DNA of 32,119 bases from an uncultured Actinomycetes bacterium (GCA_903847955.1 CAINFA010000098.1:1-32119); one strand, 5' to 3'. Positions 14,223-22,350 are shown, counted from the stretch's first letter. The notes: generated from the letters alone by a model not told the origin. A program made the numbers and translations.

Positions 14223-16139
14223 CTAGGGCTCGACGATGGCGAACCAGGGGTCTGGCGTGTCGAGCATGGAGAACAGCTCGAGCAGCGCCTCGAGGTCGCC
14301 GGTGATGGTGATGGTGCCCTTGGCCAGCTCGTCGAGGAGCTGGACCTGGCCGGTCAGTGCCGCCTTGAGCAGGGACACGCTGGTGGTGACGGTGGCCACC
14401 GCGCCGTCGTCGGTCACCCCCTTGTGGGCGTGCAGGACGCTGTGGATGAGCTCGAGGACGTAGTCGGCATCATCGGAGAAGACGAAGTTGATGCGGAGCC
14501 GACGCCCGGCCGAGCGCTCAGGGTTCAGCCGAATGGCGAGGAGGTCGAAGAGCATCTCGGTCGACAGCGAGCTGGCCATGGATCGAGCATTGGCCGGCGA
14601 GCCTCCACCGGTGGGCCGGGGCTCGAGCAGCTCCTTGGCACCGGTGAGGTAGAAGTTGCGCCACACGCCGTTCTCTTGGGCGTAGCCCAGCTGGACGAAG
14701 GCTCGAGCCAGCAGGTCTCGAGCGCCCTGGTGGCTTGGGTCAGCGAAGACCAGGTGGCTGACGACTTCTGCCACCCAGCGGTAGTCCCCTTGTGCGAAGG
14801 CACCCTCGGCGTGGGCGAGCAGGGCCTCGGGACCCCCGGCCAACTCCACGTAACGACGACCCTGGACCTCTGGTGGGTGGGGGTGGAGGTGGGCCGGGTT
14901 CCCGTCGAAGTAGCCGAGGTAGAAGTTGTAGACCGCCTTGACGTTGTGGCTGACCGAGCCGTAGTAGCCCCGGTTGCACCAGTGCCGTCCGAGGTCCTCT
15001 GGCCAGTCCAGCTGCTCGGCGATCTCGACCATGGTCAAGCCCTGGTTGGCCAGGCGGAGCGTCTGGTCGTGCAAGAAGCGATAGGCATCACGCTGGGCGC
15101 ACAGAAAGCTCCGCACCCGATCGTTGCCCCAGGTCGGCCAGTGGTGCTGGGCGAAGACCACCTCGGCGTCGCCGAAGAGCTCGAGGGTGCGGTTGAGGTA
15201 GTGGCACCACGCCCGGGCGTCCCTCGTCTTCGTACCTCTCGGGCTGTAGAGGTTGTGGAGCACGTGAGTGGCGTCTTCGGCCGAGCACAGCGCGTTCCAC
15301 TGCGGCAGGTAGAACAGCATCTCCGAGGGCGCCTCGGTGTCGGGTGCCAGCATGAAGGTGAACTCGACCCCATCGATCTCGAGGTGCTGCTCGGGCTCGG
15401 TGATCTCGATGGTGGGGGCGATGAGCCCAACGGTGCCCGACGAGGTGGTGAGCCCGAGCCCATTGGAGACCATGCCTTGCTGGGAGACCTCGAGGCGCTG
15501 GCCGTACATGTAGCTCGACCGGCGCAGCATGGCGTTGCCCGCCATCACGTTCTCGGAGATAGCCGCCTCGACGAACCCGGCCGGGGCGATGACCTGCACC
15601 TCGCCGCGCTCCACCGCGGCCTCCTCAATGACGCCCTTGACTCCACCGAAGTGGTCGATGTGGCTATGGGTGTAGATCACCGCCACCACTGGGCGGTGCC
15701 CCCGGTGCTCGCAGTACAGCTGGTAGGCCGCCCGCGCCGCCTCCTCGGAGATCAAGGGGTCCACCACGATGACCCCATGGTCGGACTCGATGAAGTCGAT
15801 GTTGGACAGGTCCGCCCCGCGCACTTGGTAAATCCCACCAGCGACGTGGAACAACCCACCGATGGCCAGCAGCTGGGTCTGGCGCCACAGCGAGGGGTTG
15901 ACGGTCTCGGTGCGCTCTTCGGCCACCAGCGCCTCGAAGCGCTCGAGGTCCCAGATGGTCCGGCCCTCTGGGTTGAGGATCCGACCCGCAGGCCCGAGGG
16001 GGGCGAGGAGGCCCCGGCGGGCGTCGGCGAAGTCGTCCTCGTTGGAGAAGTCGAGATGACCGAGCACCGCCGCATTGGCCGCCACCGTGGTGGCGGTGGG
16101 TGCTCCGGGGATGGCAGGGCCAGCGGTGTCGTCGGTCAT
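14223..16139 (-). CDS. Alkyl-sulfatase-type metallo-beta-lactamase-fold hydrolase (SdsA1-like)
   Basis: 638-residue protein with the three-part structure of SdsA1-type alkyl sulfatases, which hydrolyse primary alkyl sulfates to alcohol and sulfate. The N-terminal metallo-beta-lactamase domain has the zinc motif THSHIDHFGG (H158, H160, D162, H163) and FAQHHWPTWGNDRV. A helical dimerisation segment follows (about 370-510, with WPEDLGRHWCNRGYYGSVSHNVKAVYNFYLGYFDGNP). A C-terminal SCP2-like domain (about 530-638) would bind the alkyl chain. It lacks a signal peptide, unlike Pseudomonas SdsA1, so it probably acts in the cytosol. ATG 16139 is 2 bp after fae, indicating coupled translation. The substrate alkyl group is unknown. 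Confidence 0.9.
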   Translation of the reverse strand: MTDDTAGPAIPGAPTATTVAANAAVLGHLDFSNEDDFADARRGLLAPLGPAGRILNPEGRTIWDLERFEALVAEERTETVNPSLWRQTQLLAIGGLFHVAGGIYQVRGADLSNIDFIESDHGVIVVDPLISEEAARAAYQLYCEHRGHRPVVAVIYTHSHIDHFGGVKGVIEEAAVERGEVQVIAPAGFVEAAISENVMAGNAMLRRSSYMYGQRLEVSQQGMVSNGLGLTTSSGTVGLIAPTIEITEPEQHLEIDGVEFTFMLAPDTEAPSEMLFYLPQWNALCSAEDATHVLHNLYSPRGTKTRDARAWCHYLNRTLELFGDAEVVFAQHHWPTWGNDRVRSFLCAQRDAYRFLHDQTLRLANQGLTMVEIAEQLDWPEDLGRHWCNRGYYGSVSHNVKAVYNFYLGYFDGNPAHLHPHPPEVQGRRYVELAGGPEALLAHAEGAFAQGDYRWVAEVVSHLVFADPSHQGARDLLARAFVQLGYAQENGVWRNFYLTGAKELLEPRPTGGGSPANARSMASSLSTEMLFDLLAIRLNPERSAGRRLRINFVFSDDADYVLELIHSVLHAHKGVTDDGAVATVTTSVSLLKAALTGQVQLLDELAKGTITITGDLEALLELFSMLDTPDPWFAIVEP

Positions 16140-16141
16140 GG

Positions 16142-16651
16142 TTAGGCCTTGTTGAGGTAGTAGCCGTTGAAGGGCCGGTGGCGGGCAGCGAGGAGGTCGT
16201 CGAGCCGAGGCAACCCTTGGGTGCCATTCGAGAGCGCCTCATGGGTGGCGATGCGGTTGTTGTCGTAGACGAGGTCGGCGTCGGCGGCCAAGGGCGCGAC
16301 CCACACCGCTGCCAACAGCACGAGGTCATCGACGATGGCGGGATCGATGACGCCTGCGGCAATGGCTTCGAGCACGCCTGTGGCCACACCTGCTTGGGCT
16401 GGACCCCAGGTCATGGCGGCGTGGGTCTCTGACTCGATCTTGGCCTTGTTGATGAACAAGGTCATCGGCTTGACCGCCAGGTTGGGTTGGAGGCACACCA
16501 CGAAGCTGGCGTGCCCATCTCGTGGGGTGGCGAGCGCGGTGGTCCACGCCACCTCAGCTGCGCTCCCCTTGGGCCCAAGGACGGTGTTGAGGTGTGCCGC
16601 CTCGGCGCCGGACCCCACGAAGGCCTCGCCGTACTGGGTGGCCCGCGTCAC
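16142..16651 (-). CDS. fae: Formaldehyde-activating enzyme (Fae) homologue
   Basis: 169-residue protein, the same length as Fae, which condenses formaldehyde with tetrahydromethanopterin in methylotrophs and archaea. Recognisable segments are GEAFVGSGAEAAHLNTVLG with the catalytic histidine (H20), TALATPRDGHASFVVCLQPNLAVKPMTLFINKAKI, and GPAQAGVATGVLEAIAAGVIDPAIVDDLVLLAAVWV. The start is GTG 16651, which forms a GTGA overlap with the stop of the Fe/2OG oxygenase; the frame is open further up but only as the wrong-frame shadow of that gene. The sulfatase ATG follows after 2 bp. No mtdB, mch, fhc or methanopterin-biosynthesis gene is in the window, so the carrier is uncertain. Some Fae-like proteins have other or unknown roles. 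Confidence 0.85.
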   Translation of the reverse strand: MTRATQYGEAFVGSGAEAAHLNTVLGPKGSAAEVAWTTALATPRDGHASFVVCLQPNLAVKPMTLFINKAKIESETHAAMTWGPAQAGVATGVLEAIAAGVIDPAIVDDLVLLAAVWVAPLAADADLVYDNNRIATHEALSNGTQGLPRLDDLLAARHRPFNGYYLNKA

Positions 16652-17484
16652 TTCGGTGGCCAGTCGAGGGGCGGTGTGGCGAAGGGTTCGGTCCGGCCGT
16701 AGCGGTTCTCTCGCAGCAAGGCCGAGCCAACGGTGCCGGGCTTGGTGTCGTAGGCCAGCAGCCCGACGTGGCGGAGCGCCGACCCGGCGATGGGGCTGAC
16801 CCGGTGGATGGAGTTGCGACCTTCGAAGACGAGGAGGGTGCCTGGGGTCATGGCCAAGGTGACCACCTCGGACTCGTCGCCCTCGAGCAACGCACCAACC
16901 CTGTCGTAGGCCTCGTCTTCGGCGGTTCGGATGCGAGGGACCACGTCGAAGTCCCCGCCTTCGCTGGCGGCTTGGATGGCGAGCGAGACCACGAAGTCGG
17001 TCTGGTCGAAGTGCCACTGCAGTTCGTCGCCGTCGCCCATCACCGCCAGGTTCAACGCCCCGAAGGGGTCGGCGTAGGGGTAGATCGGACCGCGGTCCAA
17101 GATGGCCTCGATGAACCGGGTCACCTCCTCGCACTCGTACAACTGGCGCAAGGGCGAGGTGCGAGGAATCACGTCGTAGGGCACGGCGCGCACCGCGTAG
17201 GGCATGAACCGAAGCCTCGGGTGGTCCTCGGGAAGCGAGAAGTCAGGGAACTCGAGGTACGCCGTGCCCTCGCCCCTCGAGTGGAACGCTCGGGCTGCGA
17301 GCGCTTCAGCGTCGGCCACGAGTTCTGCGACGGCACGAGGGTGGCAGAAGCCCGAGATCTCCGCCGCTCCGCGCTCGGCCATCTGGGCCCGACCTCGGTG
17401 CACGGCCTCGAGGTAGACCGGGCTCTCGGGGTCGTCGAGGGGGTACCGCTCGAGGTCAACCAACTGGAGCGGAGAGGACGCCAC
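16648..17484 (-). CDS. Fe(II)/2-oxoglutarate-dependent oxygenase, BesD/HalD-like
   Basis: 278-residue non-heme iron oxygenase. The metal triad is visible as H158 and D160 in LQWHFDQTDFVVSLAIQ, and H227 in VFEGRNSIHRVSP, with R238 (SALRHVGLLAYDT) as the likely 2-oxoglutarate arginine. The overall layout, including YPYADPFGALNLAVMGDGDELQWHFD, resembles the BesD/HalD group of amino acid halogenases. Halogenases replace the aspartate by glycine; here the aspartate is kept, so hydroxylation or demethylation is expected. It is the first gene of the fae operon. TAGCGT on the minus strand lies 6 nt before GTG 17484, so the transcript is probably leaderless. Substrate unknown; a demethylation would explain the adjacent fae. 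Confidence 0.82.
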   Translation of the reverse strand: MASSPLQLVDLERYPLDDPESPVYLEAVHRGRAQMAERGAAEISGFCHPRAVAELVADAEALAARAFHSRGEGTAYLEFPDFSLPEDHPRLRFMPYAVRAVPYDVIPRTSPLRQLYECEEVTRFIEAILDRGPIYPYADPFGALNLAVMGDGDELQWHFDQTDFVVSLAIQAASEGGDFDVVPRIRTAEDEAYDRVGALLEGDESEVVTLAMTPGTLLVFEGRNSIHRVSPIAGSALRHVGLLAYDTKPGTVGSALLRENRYGRTEPFATPPLDWPPK

Positions 17485-17490
17485 ACCTTG

Positions 17491-17496
17491 ACGCTA
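17491..17496 (-). promoter_or_regulatory. -10 element of leaderless Fe/2OG-fae-sulfatase operon promoter
   Basis: TAGCGT on the minus strand with a 6-nt spacer to GTG 17484. It shares a 60-bp intergenic region with the divergent MFS promoter. Confidence 0.6.
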
Positions 17497-17532
17497 GCCA
17501 ACCTGCGCGGGGTGGGGGTGTGCACGCCCTCC

Positions 17533-17538
17533 TAGGGT
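17533..17538 (+). promoter_or_regulatory. -10 element of leaderless MFS transporter promoter
   Basis: TAGGGT with a 6-nt spacer to GTG 17545 and no Shine-Dalgarno sequence. Confidence 0.6.
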
Positions 17539-17544
17539 GAGTCG

Positions 17545-18783
17545 GTGGCCAAGAGGATCTTCGTCGACACCGCACCCCTCCGCCACAGCCGAGAGTTCCG
17601 CTTGCTCTTCCTCGGGTTCTTGGTCTCGAACCTCGGGAACCAACTGACGCTCGTGGCCATCCCGTTCCAGATCTACCACGCCACCCACTCCAGCTTCCAA
17701 GTTGGCCTGATCAGCGCGGCCCAGCTGGCCCCCCTGATCATCGGGTCGCTCATGGGCGGCGCACTCGGGGATCAGTACGACCGCCGGTCCCTCATGCTCG
17801 CCACAGCGGTGCTGCTGGCGACCACGAGCGCCATCTTGGCCCTCAACGCTGGGTTGTGGCACACCAACTTGGTGGTGCTCTACCTCGTCTCGATGCTGGC
17901 TGCCTTCTTCGCTGGGATCTCGAACCCCCAACGATCGGCTGTGATCCCAAAGCTCGTTGCCCGAGAGCACCTGGTCGCGGCGATGAGCTTCAACCAGTTG
18001 GTGCTGCAGTTCGGCGGCGTGGTCGGACCTGCGCTCGCGGGGCTGATCATCGCGGTGTTCGGCGTGCCCACCACCTACGCCATCGATGCGCTCACCTTCG
18101 CCATCACCATCGTGACGACCGCGCTGCTCGCGTCCATCCCTCCCGCCCCAGGGGCGGCCATGCCCATGGTGGCGTCGATTCGCCAGGGCTTCGGCTACCT
18201 CCGCGGCAGGTCCATCCTCCAAGCGGTGTACCTCATCGACCTCAACGCCATGATCTTCGGCATGCCACGGGCGGTCTTCCCCGCCATGGCAGCCACGGTG
18301 TACCACGTCGGCCCGTCGCTGCTCGGTCTGCTGTACGCCGCGCCAGCCGTTGGGGCGCTGCTCGGCGTGGTCACCACCGGCTGGGCCTCGAGGGTGGTTC
18401 GCCGGGGAATGACCGTGTCGATTGCGGTGAGTATCTGGGGACTCAGCATCGCCGCCTTCGGCCTCGTGCACCTCTTGGTCCTCGGCCTCATCTTCCTCGG
18501 CATTGCTGGTTGGGCCGACGTCGTCTCGGCCGTGCTGCGCAACACCATGCTCCAGACCTCCATTCCTGATCAGTTCCGATCCCGGCTGTCGGCCATCCAG
18601 ATCGCCGTGGTCCAAGGAGGCCCCAAGCTGGGCGACCTCGAGACCGGCGCCGTGGCAGGACTCACCACGCCACAGTTCTCGGTGGTCTCAGGTGGGCTGG
18701 CATGCGTGGTGGGTGTCGGCCTCCTCGCGTTCCTGCGTCCGGGGTTCTGGGCTGAACGTGACCCTCAGGGAACGGCTCGCTAG
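17545..18783 (+). CDS. MFS exporter (EntS/MFS_3-like)
   Basis: 412-residue major facilitator protein with about 12 membrane segments. The first helices read RLLFLGFLVSNLGNQLTLVAIPFQIY, and the cytoplasmic loop 2-3 motif is GGALGDQYDRRSLMLAT, both typical of the MFS_3 group that includes the enterobactin exporter EntS. Transport direction is probably outward, by analogy. Its GTG start is apparently leaderless. It is transcribed divergently from the Fe/2OG-fae-sulfatase operon across 60 bp, so it may export a product or toxic intermediate of that operon, but this is inference. Its stop overlaps the rlmN stop by 3 bp. Confidence 0.88.
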   Translation: MAKRIFVDTAPLRHSREFRLLFLGFLVSNLGNQLTLVAIPFQIYHATHSSFQVGLISAAQLAPLIIGSLMGGALGDQYDRRSLMLATAVLLATTSAILALNAGLWHTNLVVLYLVSMLAAFFAGISNPQRSAVIPKLVAREHLVAAMSFNQLVLQFGGVVGPALAGLIIAVFGVPTTYAIDALTFAITIVTTALLASIPPAPGAAMPMVASIRQGFGYLRGRSILQAVYLIDLNAMIFGMPRAVFPAMAATVYHVGPSLLGLLYAAPAVGALLGVVTTGWASRVVRRGMTVSIAVSIWGLSIAAFGLVHLLVLGLIFLGIAGWADVVSAVLRNTMLQTSIPDQFRSRLSAIQIAVVQGGPKLGDLETGAVAGLTTPQFSVVSGGLACVVGVGLLAFLRPGFWAERDPQGTAR

Positions 18784-19811
18784 CCCAGTGGCTTGGGGCC
18801 CAACCGCACCTGGGTGGCGGCCAGCTGACCGCACGCTGCGTCGATATCGACGCCGCGCGTGCGACGGACGGTGGCGTTCACCCCCGCCGACCGAAGCGCC
18901 GCGGTGAACGAACGCACCACCTCAGGAGCCGAGCCACGGACGAGGTAGCCAGGGGTCGGATTGAGGGGGATGAGGTTCACGTGGGCACGCAAGGGCAACG
19001 CGAAGCTGGCGAGTTCCTCTGCTGCTCGAACGGTGTCGTTGACACCATCGATCAAGGCCCACTCCAGGCTCAACCGGCGACCAGTCGTCTCAACGTAGGC
19101 CTGGCAGGCGTCGGCGAGAGCCTCGAGCGGGTAGCGACGATTGAGCGGCACCAGGGCACTGCGGTCCTCGTTGTTCGCAGCATGCAGGGACACCGCCAGG
19201 TTCACCGGAAGCGCTGCCTCGGTGAGCCGCCTTATGCCCGGCACCACACCTACCGTCGAGACGGTGAGCCTCCGAGCTGACAGCCCGAGGTCGTCGTGGA
19301 GCCGCTCGATGGCCCGGTAGAGCCGGTCGTAGTTCGCCAACGGCTCACCCATGCCCATGAAGACCACATTCGAGAGCCTCCTCGGGAGCGCCGCCCTGGC
19401 GGCCACCACGAACTGCTCGACGATCTCGCCCGTCGTGAGGTTCCTCGTGAAGCCGCCTTGGCCGGTGGCGCAGAAGGTGCAGCCCATGGCGCAGCCCGCT
19501 TGTGAACTCAAGCATGCCGTCACCCGGTCGTCGTACTCCATGAGAACGGTCTCCACCAAGGCCCCGTCGGCGAGCTTGAAGAGCCACTTGGTGGTCTCGC
19601 CGTCGTCGGCCGTGCGCTCGGTAGCGACCTCGAGCGCGAGCGGAAAGCGCTGGGTGAGATCGCGGCGGAGTTCGGTGGGCAACGTGGTGAGCTCCGATGG
19701 GTCGCGAAGCTCTTGGTACAACCCTCGCCACACTTGCTCGACCCGGTAGGTCGGCTGGCCGACCAGCGCGGCGGCGATCTCGCCTCGGTCGGCGTCGTAA
19801 CGAGTTGGCAC
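18780..19811 (-). CDS. rlmN: Dual-specificity 23S rRNA/tRNA adenine-C2 methyltransferase RlmN
   Basis: Radical-SAM enzyme that methylates A2503 of 23S rRNA and A37 of some tRNAs. The 343-residue product has the iron-sulfur cysteines C107-x3-C111-x2-C114 in QAGCAMGCTFCATGQGGFTRN. Two catalytic cysteines are placed as in E. coli RlmN: C100, seven residues before the cluster, and C327 near the C-terminus (DIDAACGQL). GMGEPLANYD and VSLHAANNEDRS are further signatures. I chose GTG 19811 because TACCCT lies 6 nt upstream (minus strand, 19823-19818), the leaderless pattern seen elsewhere here, and the length then fits the family. The frame is open to 20225 but runs through the divergent SDR promoter and gene. 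Confidence 0.93.
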   Translation of the reverse strand: MPTRYDADRGEIAAALVGQPTYRVEQVWRGLYQELRDPSELTTLPTELRRDLTQRFPLALEVATERTADDGETTKWLFKLADGALVETVLMEYDDRVTACLSSQAGCAMGCTFCATGQGGFTRNLTTGEIVEQFVVAARAALPRRLSNVVFMGMGEPLANYDRLYRAIERLHDDLGLSARRLTVSTVGVVPGIRRLTEAALPVNLAVSLHAANNEDRSALVPLNRRYPLEALADACQAYVETTGRRLSLEWALIDGVNDTVRAAEELASFALPLRAHVNLIPLNPTPGYLVRGSAPEVVRSFTAALRSAGVNATVRRTRGVDIDAACGQLAATQVRLGPKPLG

Positions 19812-19817
19812 CTCCAC

Positions 19818-19823
19818 AGGGTA
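19818..19823 (-). promoter_or_regulatory. -10 element of leaderless rlmN promoter
   Basis: TACCCT on the minus strand with a 6-nt spacer to GTG 19811. This choice of start gives a normal RlmN length. Confidence 0.55.
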
Positions 19824-19839
19824 CGTCGGCGGCACAGAG

Positions 19840-19869
19840 TTGGACCCTCTGGTCGATCTTGCGTAACCT
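19840..19869 (+). promoter_or_regulatory. Promoter of the SDR gene
   Basis: TTGGAC at 19840-19845 and TAACCT at 19864-19869 are 18 bp apart, a good -35/-10 pair. Transcription would start near 19876 and give a leader of about 40 nt containing the GAAGGGA ribosome binding site, unlike the leaderless genes nearby. Confidence 0.55.
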
Positions 19870-19916
19870 TGCCCGGTCCCGGCCACCACGGCCGCACGTC
19901 GACGAAGGGAACCACC

Positions 19917-20693
19917 ATGGAGCTCAGCCACACCTCTGCAATCGTGACCGGCGGCGCATCTGGCCTCGGCGAGGCCACGGCCCGCCTGCTCGCCGCCAAG
20001 GGCGCATCGGTCGTCATTGCCGACCTCAAGGCTGAGACTGGTGAGCCGCTGGCCAAGGAGCTCGGTGGCACCTTCGTTCAGACCGATGTCACCAACACGG
20101 ACCAGGTCATCGCTGCCATTGAGGCGGCGAAGGCGCTTGCCCCCCTCAAGAGCGTGGTGAACTCGGCCGGCTTGGGCTGGGCCACCCGCACGATCGGCAA
20201 GGACGGACAGTACGAGAGTGCCCACGACCTGGACCTCTACCGCAAGATCATCGAGGTGAACCTCGTCGGCACCTTCAACGTCTGTCGCCTCGCCGCCACC
20301 GCCATGTCCAACAACGAGCCCGACGAGTTCGGCGAGCGCGGCGCCATCGTCAACGTGGCCTCGGTTGCAGCCGAGGACGGCCAGATCGGGCAGGTCGCCT
20401 ACTCCTCATCGAAGGGTGGCGTGGTGGGCCTGACGTTGCCGCTGGCTCGAGACCTCTCAGCCGTTGGCATTCGGGTGAACACCATCCTCCCAGGGCTCAT
20501 CGACACCCCGATCTACGGCAGTGGCGAAGCCTCGGAGGCCTTCAAGGCCAAGTTGGCAGTCGGCGTGCTGTTCCCCAAGCGCCTCGGACGAGGCGACGAG
20601 TTCGCCACGCTGGCCATCGAGCTCCTGACCAACAGCTACATGAATGCCGAGACTATTCGCCTCGATGCTGGCATTCGCATGCAGCCCAAGTAG
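19917..20693 (+). CDS. Short-chain dehydrogenase, 3-hydroxyacyl-CoA dehydrogenase type
   Basis: 258-residue SDR. The NAD-binding glycine motif is TGGASGLG (11-18), followed by the acidic residue of VIADLKAE suited to NAD. The catalytic residues are S149 (NVASV) and Y162-x3-K166 (AYSSSKGG). The overall sequence, including [27 protein letters not shown] and [21 protein letters not shown], resembles type-2 3-hydroxyacyl-CoA dehydrogenases (HSD17B10-like), which act on short or branched 3-hydroxyacyl-CoAs. ATG 19917 is set by GAAGGGA upstream. It appears monocistronic, with its own promoter, and is divergent from rlmN. Confidence 0.9.
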   Translation: MELSHTSAIVTGGASGLGEATARLLAAKGASVVIADLKAETGEPLAKELGGTFVQTDVTNTDQVIAAIEAAKALAPLKSVVNSAGLGWATRTIGKDGQYESAHDLDLYRKIIEVNLVGTFNVCRLAATAMSNNEPDEFGERGAIVNVASVAAEDGQIGQVAYSSSKGGVVGLTLPLARDLSAVGIRVNTILPGLIDTPIYGSGEASEAFKAKLAVGVLFPKRLGRGDEFATLAIELLTNSYMNAETIRLDAGIRMQPK

Positions 20694-21021
20694 GTCGCTC
20701 TCAGGAGGTTGACCACCAAGGCCATCGCTCACGCTGTCCCACGGCGCGGGCAGGCGTGCACGAACCGTGACCTCCTCGAGGATGGCGCGCGCCTCCCAAG
20801 GCGACGTGCTGGCTTGACGAGTCAGCCAACAGCGGCGTGATCACCACGAGACGAGGATGCTAAAGCGCCCCTCGTTGGTCGGCACCACGCCTCTGTGGCA
20901 GCGTGCTGGTCCCGCTCACCGAGGAGATCGCTGAACCGAACCGGTGCCACAAGAGCGCTTCCATCTGGGCCATCGGCACCAAGGCTGGCGGCCCAACAGA
21001 TCGCTGAGCCCAACGAGGACG
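20694..21021. other. 328-bp convergent intergenic region, no gene seen
   Basis: Lies between the ends of the SDR and polymerase genes. Frames across it are short or composition-poor, and I see no coding signal, RNA gene or clear terminator. It holds an AGGAGGT/ACCTCCT inverted pair (around 20703 and 20771) and a 13-bp near-repeat, AGATCGCTGAACC at 20925 and AGATCGCTGAGCC at 20998. It marks the change from housekeeping-type genes to the polysaccharide locus. Confidence 0.5.
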
Positions 21022-22350
21022 CTAGCGGCGCACGCTCGAGTGCCTGTCGATCGCAGCATCGGTGGGAATCTGCCCCACCACTCCAGCATTCCGATCGAGT
21101 GCACCAATGGTGGCGCCAACGAGACCCCAGTAGATCACCATCAGCACGGTCTCTTGGAAGATGTTGTCCGAGATGCTCACGATGAACAGACCAATGGTCG
21201 CACCAAGCGAGCCCAAGCAGAGTGCTCGAGAGTACGCATCGGTCGTGGACTTCCTGAGGGCGTCCCACGACATTTGGACGATCAAGAGGAGTGCTCCGAA
21301 GTAGAGGAAGAATCCGACGAGGCCTGTCTCAATGAACACCCGGATGTAGTCATTGTGGGCTTGGATGACTTGGTAGATCCCCAGCTGGATGGTTGTTTGC
21401 TGCACCAAGTTGTCGATCTGGCCGAGTCCAATACCGAAGGGGTAGTATTGGATGGTCATGTGGTGGAAGAGGCCCGCCCATAGTTCCTCCCGCCAGTTGA
21501 CGCTCGATACACCACTGACACGAGTGGCGATGTCCTTCGAGGCGACGACCAGTGCGCCGATAACCGCAGCAGAGATGAAGAGGAATGCGGTTCCAGGACG
21601 GCGTCCACGAACCCCGACGACGATCAGCGCAACCGGGAGAGCAATCCACGCCGACCGGCAGTAGGTCGCGAAGGTGATGACCGCACATGCACCAGCGAGG
21701 ACGAGCCACCACCTGCGTTGCGTCTTCGTGCCAATCTTCGTGAAGAGCAAGCCGATCGCGAGACTTCCAATGAGGACCGCGAAGATCGCCAGGGTATTCG
21801 AGTGGTCGAAGGTGCCGAAGGCTCGGATGACGTTCTCTTCACCGGGCGCGTAGATCGACTTCGACAATCCATGACCAGTCGCGAGCTGGTAGACCGCGAC
21901 CAAGAACGGCACGACCGTTGAGAGTGCCAGCGCCTTGATGGGAATCTTCGGATTGATGAGAGCCACTTGGTACATGACGCAGGCAGAACAGAGGATCACC
22001 AACAGGCGGAAGGCTTCGGTGTAGTAGTCGTTCGTGCCCGCCCACAAGAGGCCGATAACTCCGTAGGCAATGGCCAGCACCGCGTAGAGGAGCATGAACG
22101 TGAAGGGTGCGGCGCGGGGATAGGCAAACCTTCGCAGCATGAACTTCGGAACGCAAACGCCAACGATTGCTAAGCCAATGAGGTCCGTTCCGGTGAGGGT
22201 TCCTCCGACGGTTCGAAGAACGTCCAATCCAGGCCGAAGGGCAACGAGGGTGATGACGATCTTCTGGTACGGCCAGAGACTTCCGAACTTGACGTCGCCC
22301 TCCGACTCGTCATAGGAGAACGTCGATCGTAAGTTTGAAACGCTAGTCAC
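21022..22350 (-). CDS. O-antigen ligase/polymerase-like membrane protein (Wzy_C family)
   Basis: 442-residue polytopic membrane protein with about 10-12 hydrophobic segments. The hallmark periplasmic loop and following helix are present: FGIGLGQIDNLVQQTT, then QAHNDYIRVFIETGLVGFFLYFGALLLI, the Wzy_C/WaaL-type signature including the conserved His-Asn. It would polymerise or ligate lipid-linked oligosaccharide repeat units on the outer face of the membrane. GTG 22350 is chosen because GAAGGGA precedes it; the frame is open to 22401. It lies about 100 bp after the BY-kinase gene on the same strand. Codon use is visibly less G/C-biased at third positions than in the catabolic genes to the left. 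Polymerase versus ligase cannot be settled. Confidence 0.85.
   Translation of the reverse strand: MTSVSNLRSTFSYDESEGDVKFGSLWPYQKIVITLVALRPGLDVLRTVGGTLTGTDLIGLAIVGVCVPKFMLRRFAYPRAAPFTFMLLYAVLAIAYGVIGLLWAGTNDYYTEAFRLLVILCSACVMYQVALINPKIPIKALALSTVVPFLVAVYQLATGHGLSKSIYAPGEENVIRAFGTFDHSNTLAIFAVLIGSLAIGLLFTKIGTKTQRRWWLVLAGACAVITFATYCRSAWIALPVALIVVGVRGRRPGTAFLFISAAVIGALVVASKDIATRVSGVSSVNWREELWAGLFHHMTIQYYPFGIGLGQIDNLVQQTTIQLGIYQVIQAHNDYIRVFIETGLVGFFLYFGALLLIVQMSWDALRKSTTDAYSRALCLGSLGATIGLFIVSISDNIFQETVLMVIYWGLVGATIGALDRNAGVVGQIPTDAAIDRHSSVRR

Noticed and set aside
14424-16145. 573-codon open frame on the plus strand opposite the sulfatase
   Set aside because: It is the reverse-strand shadow of a gene with strong G/C third positions; the product is Val/Gly/Asp-rich without any family motif.
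20822-21268. Possible 148-codon gene on the minus strand in the SDR-polymerase gap
   Set aside because: More than half overlaps the polymerase in another frame, and the residue pattern (Trp/Cys/His/Arg-rich) is shadow-like.
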